A DNA stretch of 64,000 nt from Jacaranda mimosifolia. Taxonomy: Eukaryota > Streptophyta > Magnoliopsida > Lamiales > Bignoniaceae. This document shows positions 57,750-64,000 of the stretch, one piece after another (within the stretch, counting starts at the first letter, position 1; each line of letters begins with the position of its first letter). A program made the position numbers and the translations under genes. The notes beneath the pieces are model-generated. The model ran no database searches and was not told the DNA's origin. It worked only from the letters and a program-made list of their open reading frames with translations. The DNA is taken from NCBI GenBank assembly GCA_018894105.1, contig CM032129.1, positions 29,963,468-30,027,467 of the forward strand, given 5' to 3'.

Positions 57750-59412
57750 TAGGAGTTTTAGATGAATGTCTTAACTTAGAGTTAAAAAATAATAATTTTT
57801 TTTTTTCTACATTTACATTATTTATCTGATCATAAGTAGTGGTTAATAATTAGCTAGGCAATTTTTTTTCCCTTTCTTTCTTTGACAATCTCTATTTTTA
57901 AACTATCTTTATTTTTCCTTGAGAACATTAATCCTTTTAATTAATGTTCAGCCAACACTAAACTTCTACGTCCAATGTACTCGAACTCCCAGGTTCCACA
58001 TTGACAAGGCTATGCTCAGACAAATTAAACTATAATTTCTAGGAAAACAAGGAATCTAACAGAAAATTTGATTCTCTATCATTTTCGTACGAAGTATTTC
58101 TGAAGAACAAGAGGAGTTATATCAACTCATAATAAATTCACAAATTATTAGGTCGAATTGAATCTAAACCAATGTAGAGATATTGCCAACAAATTTATTA
58201 TTCAGTTTCTTGTGAACTTCCCTTTCTAAACCAAACTCCTTTTCTTGAATCCAATTATTCTAACCAAACAAGTGAACTCTGAGGTAGTAAGGTCAAAATT
58301 CACATTATAGAAACAGACATGCATCCTCGGACTATGCTCTGTTGAAGGTTGATTAAGAAAAACAAATGTCTGGACCCAATGCAAGCTAATTGATGGAATG
58401 TTACACATCAGGGGTGCAATTTGTCCCAGAATAGTTGGCTTTAAGATTTTTATATTACGTTACACATGCGCCCCTGCCAGCCCAAGTAAGAACCCCTTGG
58501 TAGCTGTCTGCTCAATTTTATGCTAATTTATGGTAGAACTATGATGCTGCCAAAAGGGAACCATCTTCCTCTCCACATTTTGCCACATTCAATAAAAAAA
58601 AATTGTGTTTTATGCAATAAATCTGCTTGAAGTTGCAACTAGGGATGACAATTTGATTATTCGTGGGTATTCTTTTGTCACAAGTTGATAAATTTGGCAA
58701 TTTGAATTATTGACTAAATATGGGTGAGAGTATGAATAATACTCACTTTGACCATAAGCAAGTGTTATTTTGATTGAGTTCATAAATTATGAGCTCTAAA
58801 TTAATTATATTTTTTTATTTAATCAATTTTAAAAAATAAAATGAAAAACGGAAATAAAAACCCACAAAAATCCTCGTATCTATCAAATAAGGAGATGAGT
58901 ACAAAATTCTTCTCCCTTCGTATATAAAGAGAGGTATGAAGATTAATTTGAAAAAATAAAAACAAGAACGGATCGATGATCCCAACTCAACCCTCTCCAT
59001 TGCCATTCCTACTTATAGCCCAATTAGCCACGGAGAATTTTCAAATTTAGTGAACTCAATTTTCAAGATTTGGGCGCAATAATATTTTTCATTATCCTAT
59101 TTTAGATGCTTGATACTTCTTCCAACTATAATAAAAGCAGAAACATTGGACTCCAAACACACAAGATTTACTTCAATCCGACTCTTTCCTGTTGAAGATC
59201 CGAAGATCAAACGCAAGAATACTTGAAATCCCATAAACAAATTTCACTTCTCGGAGAACTCAGTGGTCAGTCTGTTGCTTTCTACAACCAGAACACAGCC
59301 CTTGGAAGTTTCTCTTAAGAAAAACAACCCCACCGTCTCAGTTTTCCAAGTCTCAACAAGCAATAGATAGAAAGATAAAAGCCCAAAAGCATCAAAAAGA
59401 CAATTCAGAATT
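57750..59412. other. Intergenic region
   Basis: No gene is supported. The last part (about 59240-59412) is probably the 3' UTR of the minus-strand DUF538 gene. Confidence 0.5.
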
Positions 59413-59977
59413 TCATCTCTGCACTTGAAAACCAAACTCCTTTCTTGGGCTCTTCTCCAGCAGCGCACCTGCATTGCCCAGAAAAGGACGTCAATTCTAC
59501 TTGGAACTAAATTGGGCATAAAAGAATTTATTCAAGAGGGGGAAAAAAAAGGATACCTTGAGGATGGCAAAGAGGAGGGTCTTCAAAGAGGGAAAGAGAC
59601 ATCTGTTTATGAGCCACTCCAATGTCAAACAGAATCAGACCAGAAGAAGGATCATTAACAATGATGTCCTTAACAGGCAGCCACAGAAACAGCTCTTCTT
59701 GAGACAAACCCTCAACTCCAATGAGCCCACCATAGCTGAGATTAGCACTCACAACGCTATCAAAGAGAACCCTGGTCTCAAACTTGGCCACACAGGGTCC
59801 CTCCAGGTACACTTGCAGCAGCCCATCTTGGCCAAGTTGATAAAATTTTACACCATTCTTTGGAAAAAGCCCAGCAGGCAATCCTCTGCTTTTCAGCAAG
59901 TCATAAATGGAGCTTGAAGCTGTGGCCAAAGCGAAAAGAAAGATATGGAGGAGAAGAGCACTGTTTACCATGGCCAT
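59413..59977 (-). CDS. DUF538 family secreted protein
   Basis: On the minus strand two exons, 59977-59557 and 59468-59413, join in phase (GT at 59556, AG at 59469) to give 158 residues, the usual size of plant DUF538 proteins. Residues 1-21 are a signal peptide (ALLLHIFLFALATAS). The domain follows: IYDLLKSRGLPAGLFPKNG, then FYQLGQDGLLQVYLEGPCVAKFE with its typical single Cys, YGGLIGVEGLSQEELFLWLPV, and the GVAHKQMSLSLFEDPP strand before the exon junction. The second exon adds only 18 residues ending EFGFQVQR. DUF538 proteins have been linked to stress responses and share a fold with BPI-type lipid-binding proteins. Secretion is predicted, the function is not. The gene looks intact. Confidence 0.92.
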
Positions 59978-61439
59978 TTGGGAGAGATGGTAATATGAAA
60001 TGGGAATGGCAAAGGGAGAAATTAATTAAAAAGAGGGATTTTTTTAGACAGGTTTATGGTGTCAAATGTGGGGACTAATGCTAATTACTTATGTTTGTTT
60101 CTTAAATTTAATGTTTTCTTTTAACCTAAGTTTGAATATAGCCCACTGGTACTTGACCAAGAATCATGAATTCTGGTCTTTCTGTCGATCTTTTACACTA
60201 TGTTTGGTTCATGAATTTTTATGAGGAAAAAAAAAATATTAAAAAAAATACTTTTAATTGTTTGGTTGACAAGGAAAATGCTAAAGAAAGGAAAATTTGG
60301 GAAAAATATAATGTATGTAAGGAAAATGAGGAAAAAGCCTATTTGAATTCTCTTTCATTCTCCAACACATTCATCACCCCTCTTTTCCCCATCCTTTTCT
60401 TCATTATTTTTTTTAACAATCAAACAAATTTGAGATTTTATATTTCTTTATTTTCATTTCCATTTCTCTAATACTTTCCTTTCTTTATCAAAATCTTTAA
60501 ACCAAAGTATTTTGATTGACTAGAGCTATAAGTGTTGGTTATTGATTTTATACGTCAAAATTTTTCTGAAGAGAAAAACTGACTATTTTATTCTTGTCTT
60601 ATTGGAGAAATCTATTTTCCAACATAAATTTTACTGGACACGTGATTGTGGTGCTATTTACAAGGAAATATTAATTTTAGGATGCAATATGTCAATTTTA
60701 TAATTTTTAGAGCGCAAAGTGTCAGTGGATTATAATTGAAGGTGCAAAATGCCAAAAATCCAATATTTAATGGACATGGTAGTGTATTCCAATCTGTAAC
60801 AGTTGTTTTCTTTCTTAATGACAGTAATTAGCAGCAATATAATTGAAGGGCACTGTTGGAAAATTATAAGCGTACCAAACGCCAGACAATTGGCTTAAGC
60901 CTAAAGGTTGGTAAGAGGGAATCATGTGAAAAAGAATCATTATGACTAATTATCTTATTTAGCAGAACAAACCTCACTTTACTTTTCTGATAATCCGACG
61001 ACGGAAACTACGAGGTTCCAGGCTACCTTTGGAACTTTCTTGTTCTCAACTTCATTTCTTTCTATTAAATAATGTATCTTTAACACGTAAATTTCGTTCT
61101 TAGATATAGCTGTCGACCTGACTATTTCAATCTTCTAATTCATTCCACATTTTATATTTTATTTTATTTTTATAAATATATATTAAGTATATTATATATT
61201 TTTTTATTAGAATAATTAATTAAAAATTAAATATGCTTGACATATATTTATCAAGTTAGAATAAAAAATTATTTATAGAATAAAATAAATGAAATTCAAA
61301 ATGTCCATGAGATTCTTTAATCTGCATACCAAAATTTCAAGCAGGAGTGGCTTAATTAGAATTATCGTATGTGATCAAATGCCAAGTTAGGGGATTAAAT
61401 TTTTTATTGATATGAAGTTTTTTAATATATATATATATA
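59978..61439. other. Upstream region of the DUF538 gene and AT-rich DNA
   Basis: 60200-60520 is rich in GGAAAATG-type and its reverse (TTTCCTTT) and may be a small foldback element (GTTTGGTTCATGAATTTTTATG left; TTTGATTGACTAGAG right). 61150-61310 contains the dispersed CTTGACATATATTTAT motif seen in the MITE at 30965-31119. No gene supported. Confidence 0.45.
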
Positions 61440-61615
61440 TTATAAATGACGAATTTTATCTTTTCAATAAGTTAATATTATCCTATTATTAAATTAAGTA
61501 AATTAGAGTACAATATAATCAGATGCATATAAGGTACACAATGTGTCCATTTTTAATTGAACACAAAACCTCCTACATAATAAGAAAAATTGATGTCATT
61601 GAACTACAAGTCACC
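61440..61615 (-). mobile_element. SINE-like copy related to 63240-63435
   Basis: It shares ATGACGAATTTTATCTTTT, AATTAAGTAAATT.GA.TA and AAAACCTCC.ACATA with 63250-63425 over about 170 bp. On the minus strand the right end is the head (tRNA-like CTTGTAGTTCAATG), but the A and B boxes are eroded. Confidence 0.45.
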
Positions 61616-61854
61616 GAACTATTAATATGAAGTTAGGAAACCATAATTATCATTACGATTCATAATTATACTTCAGACAACAGCTTGCTTTTGCTTTATG
61701 ACATTTTAGACTTTGTCTAATTAATCACATTTTCGTACATGTTATTTTATTAGAATTGTTCTGCGCCTGTTCTAAATTTGACCTCAGCGCTGTTTACTTC
61801 TTCTGTATAATTATTTGTTCTAAGCTAGGTTTCCATATTTAAAATGGGTTAATT

Positions 61855-62160
61855 AACAGTTTAGATCCTTTATTGAAATATATGTTTCATCTCCTATTCC
61901 ATTGCATGGATGTATGATATGTGTATAAAATATTTTTCTTATAAAAAATAATTGATTAATAACTAAATATACTTGGCATATATACATCACATTGAAATAG
62001 AAAATAAAACACATAATTGACTAGAGGATTCAAATTGGTTAATTACGGGTTTAAATCCTCTACTGTAATATAAGTTTCATCTCATATTCTATTGTATGAA
62101 TATATGACACGTGTATTAAATATTTTTTTATAAAAATAATTAATTTCCAGTTATATGTAA
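61855..62160. repeat. AT-rich inverted-repeat element and a second partial copy in tandem
   Basis: 61858-62030 has inverted ends (GGGTTAATTAACAGTTTAGATCC left; GGATTCAAATTGGTTAATTAC right). 62040-62160 repeats the left half (TTTAAATCCTCTACTGTAATATAAGTTTCATCTC). It shares the CATTGCATGGAT and CTTGGCATATAT motifs with the MITE at 30965-31119. Confidence 0.6.
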
Positions 62161-62330
62161 TCATACAAATCTTTCCTTTTAATTTAGAAATCATATATTT
62201 CTCCTTATAGCTTATTTTTGTTTTACGACCAACCCTCCTTTGTTGGCCAATTTATTATATTTGATGACGTTGTTACTAAAGTTCTGATGAAATTTTTAAA
62301 TTACCTTCGCATATGTCACGCATATTAATG

Positions 62331-62398
62331 AGAGAACCACGATAGATGAGAGAGAATAATCAATAGAGAACCACGATAGATGAGAGAGAATAATCAAG
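62331..62398 (+). repeat. 34-bp perfect tandem duplication
   Basis: AGAGAACCACGATAGATGAG plus the next 14 bases occurs twice in a row, differing only at the last base of the unit. Confidence 0.95.
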
Positions 62399-63239
62399 AG
62401 AGAACTCAAAGAAAACAAATATTTTAAGTAGGATATATCAAATAAGTGGAATGTACTTTTATATAATCAAAAATATATATTTTAAAGGATTCTATATCTT
62501 ATCAGATTTTATTAAAAAACAAAATTCATCATTTGATAAAATATAAATTACATCAACTTTGACCAAATTCCAATAATCAAGGAAGGATATTTGTAATTTT
62601 TAATATCAATGAGGGAAGTCAGTATAATCATCTATGCCAGAGGACATGTAATCATTCCTATTAAAATTGAAAAACTGGGCTTGTGCAACTTTGTTTTTTT
62701 GCCCCCTTTTCTTTTAATTCTCAAATATAATATCCAAAAAACATATTATTTCATGGTACATACACTTTGATAAAGAATGGCGTTATATAAGAACGTCCAG
62801 TTTGGGAAAAGAATCATATTCTTCAACAATTAAAAAAATAAAAAGAAAATTAATAGAAACAATTAATAATGTCTCTGCAACCAACAAAAAGAACCAATAT
62901 AGATATCAGTGAATATCTGCTGACAAAGAAGAAACAAGGAACAAGAAAAGGACACAAGAAGTGAACAAGATATTCAATAATATAATAATTTTCAGTACTC
63001 TGAACTCAAAATAATTGCATATTTGGACAATGTGAATCCAAATTTGGTTCGCTCCAATCAAATTAAAAAATTTCTTGCCTAAAATAATTGAACCATTATA
63101 TTGGCAAATTAAATTTTAATGTACCGATTAAAAGAAGAAGAAGAAGAATGATCTGCGAGTGTAAAGAATTTGTTTATGTAATATAGATATAAATATGGAT
63201 ATTTAATTATTTTGTTTAAATAAACAAATTTAATTTTTT
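62399..63239. other. AT-rich intergenic region
   Basis: No gene or element recognised. A (GAA)n-like run lies near 63134-63148. Confidence 0.5.
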
Positions 63240-63435
63240 TTTACAGAATATTACGAATGATGAATTTGTTATCTTTTTAACAAATTAATATTATTATATT
63301 TTGAAATCAAGTAAATTGAAGTATAAACAACACAATCAAATGTACATAAAATGTACAAAAGAACCCATTTAGGCTCAAACTTAAAACCTCCCACATATTA
63401 GAGAAACTGACGCCACTAAGCTAGATGCCACTACA
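63240..63435 (-). mobile_element. SINE-like copy with tRNA-like promoter
   Basis: On the minus strand a box-A-like TAGCTTAGTGG (63423-63413) and a box-B-like AAGTTTGAGCC (63382-63372) are spaced as in tRNA genes. They are followed by a body that matches 61440-61615. Confidence 0.6.
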
Positions 63436-64000
63436 AAATTATAAGAGGGGTTTTTTAAGAGAAATTGCTGCCTGAGAATTAGTAATTTAGGAGTAAAAGT
63501 TCAAATTGAAGTCCAGAAGTTTTTGAGATGGATCTGGTTCTCTAATTTTGTAATAAAAAATTAGCTATCTGATGGGAACTTTAGCCCATTACTTGGATGG
63601 GCCAAATCCATTAAACTCTGTGCAGCCCATGGTTCAGTAACTATTAATTCAAATACAAGCTACAACTGGTCAATGGCTAATAACTCTACTTTTACGGGCC
63701 CATTGGGGTCTATTTTAGAAAGTGGTTTGGAGAAATGTGATAGTTGTTTGTTTTTGTTTTGGAGAATAGGTAGAGAATATTTTGGAAGAAAATTATTTGT
63801 TTAGAAGTGTTTTGGAAATGGACAAATTTTATTGTAAATTTCATATCAGTCACTTTTTTGTTGAGTTACTAAGGTAAAAAAAATATTTTAATATAAATTA
63901 TAAATATGTATATAGAGATGGAATGATATATATATATATACATATATATGTGAGATATATGAGATATATTATAATATGTATATATATTCGTAATGATGAA
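63436..64000. other. AT-rich end of window
   Basis: No gene is supported. TA-rich runs begin at about 63928 and continue to the edge. Confidence 0.5.

Noticed and set aside
58226..58408. Short minus-strand frame
   Set aside because: No family features and no splice-consistent neighbours.
59558..59917. 119-codon plus-strand frame
   Set aside because: It is antisense to the DUF538 exon, whose minus-strand translation has a signal peptide and the full family domain.
60166..60471. 101-codon plus-strand frame
   Set aside because: Lys/Asn/Phe-rich translation of an AT-rich, probably foldback, repeat with no domain.

Overview
This window is plant nuclear DNA. It is AT-rich, with short exons separated by GT...AG introns, U/T-rich intron ends, and proteins found only in plants: a PsbQ precursor with a two-part plastid/thylakoid targeting sequence, a GeBP/storekeeper-type factor, DUF1218 and DUF538 proteins, and class I terpene synthases of subfamilies b and g. 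Together these point to a flowering plant, most likely a eudicot. The species cannot be named from sequence alone. I saw no tRNA, rRNA, CRISPR or bacterial feature.

Layout. 1-8136 is the 3' three-quarters of a decayed Ty3/gypsy retrotransposon of the Tat/Retand type: a broken protease-RT-RNase H-integrase region on +, a broken antisense reading frame on -, and a 783-bp 3' LTR. 8137-12700 is repeat-rich and holds two hAT-type non-autonomous elements with visible target duplications. 12818-22766 is the housekeeping island: a TauE/SafE sulfite-exporter-family gene (4 exons), psbQ (3 exons), an intronless GeBP-like gene, and a DUF1218 gene on the minus strand (3 exons). 23364-25905 is a nest of transposons inside one another. 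26000-31360 is AT-rich and holds two further inverted-repeat elements.

31441-55701 is the most interesting part, a small terpene synthase cluster. It begins with an apparently intact TPS-b-type gene (7 exons, 566 codons, no obvious plastid peptide). Two TPS-g-type genes follow (42332-44684 and 51363-53707), which belong to a tandem duplication that also carried a small membrane-protein gene. The small gene is intact at 55351 but survives only as a promoter/start remnant near 46360. The two TPS-g copies carry complementary lesions. The first has a full set of splice sites but a damaged TATA box. The second keeps the TATA box but has lost the intron 2 acceptor. The duplicated blocks were later separated and expanded by a ~475-bp tandem array with inserted MITEs, a TRIM element, and a second nest of elements that includes a solo LTR of the same family as the retrotransposon at the left edge of the window.

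55700-64000 is gene-poor. It holds one DUF538 gene on the minus strand (59413-59977), SINE-like copies and AT-rich repeats.

How the genes relate: the TPS genes would act on prenyl diphosphates to make volatile terpenes (TPS-g proteins typically make acyclic alcohols such as linalool or nerolidol). The other genes are independent neighbours and not a pathway.
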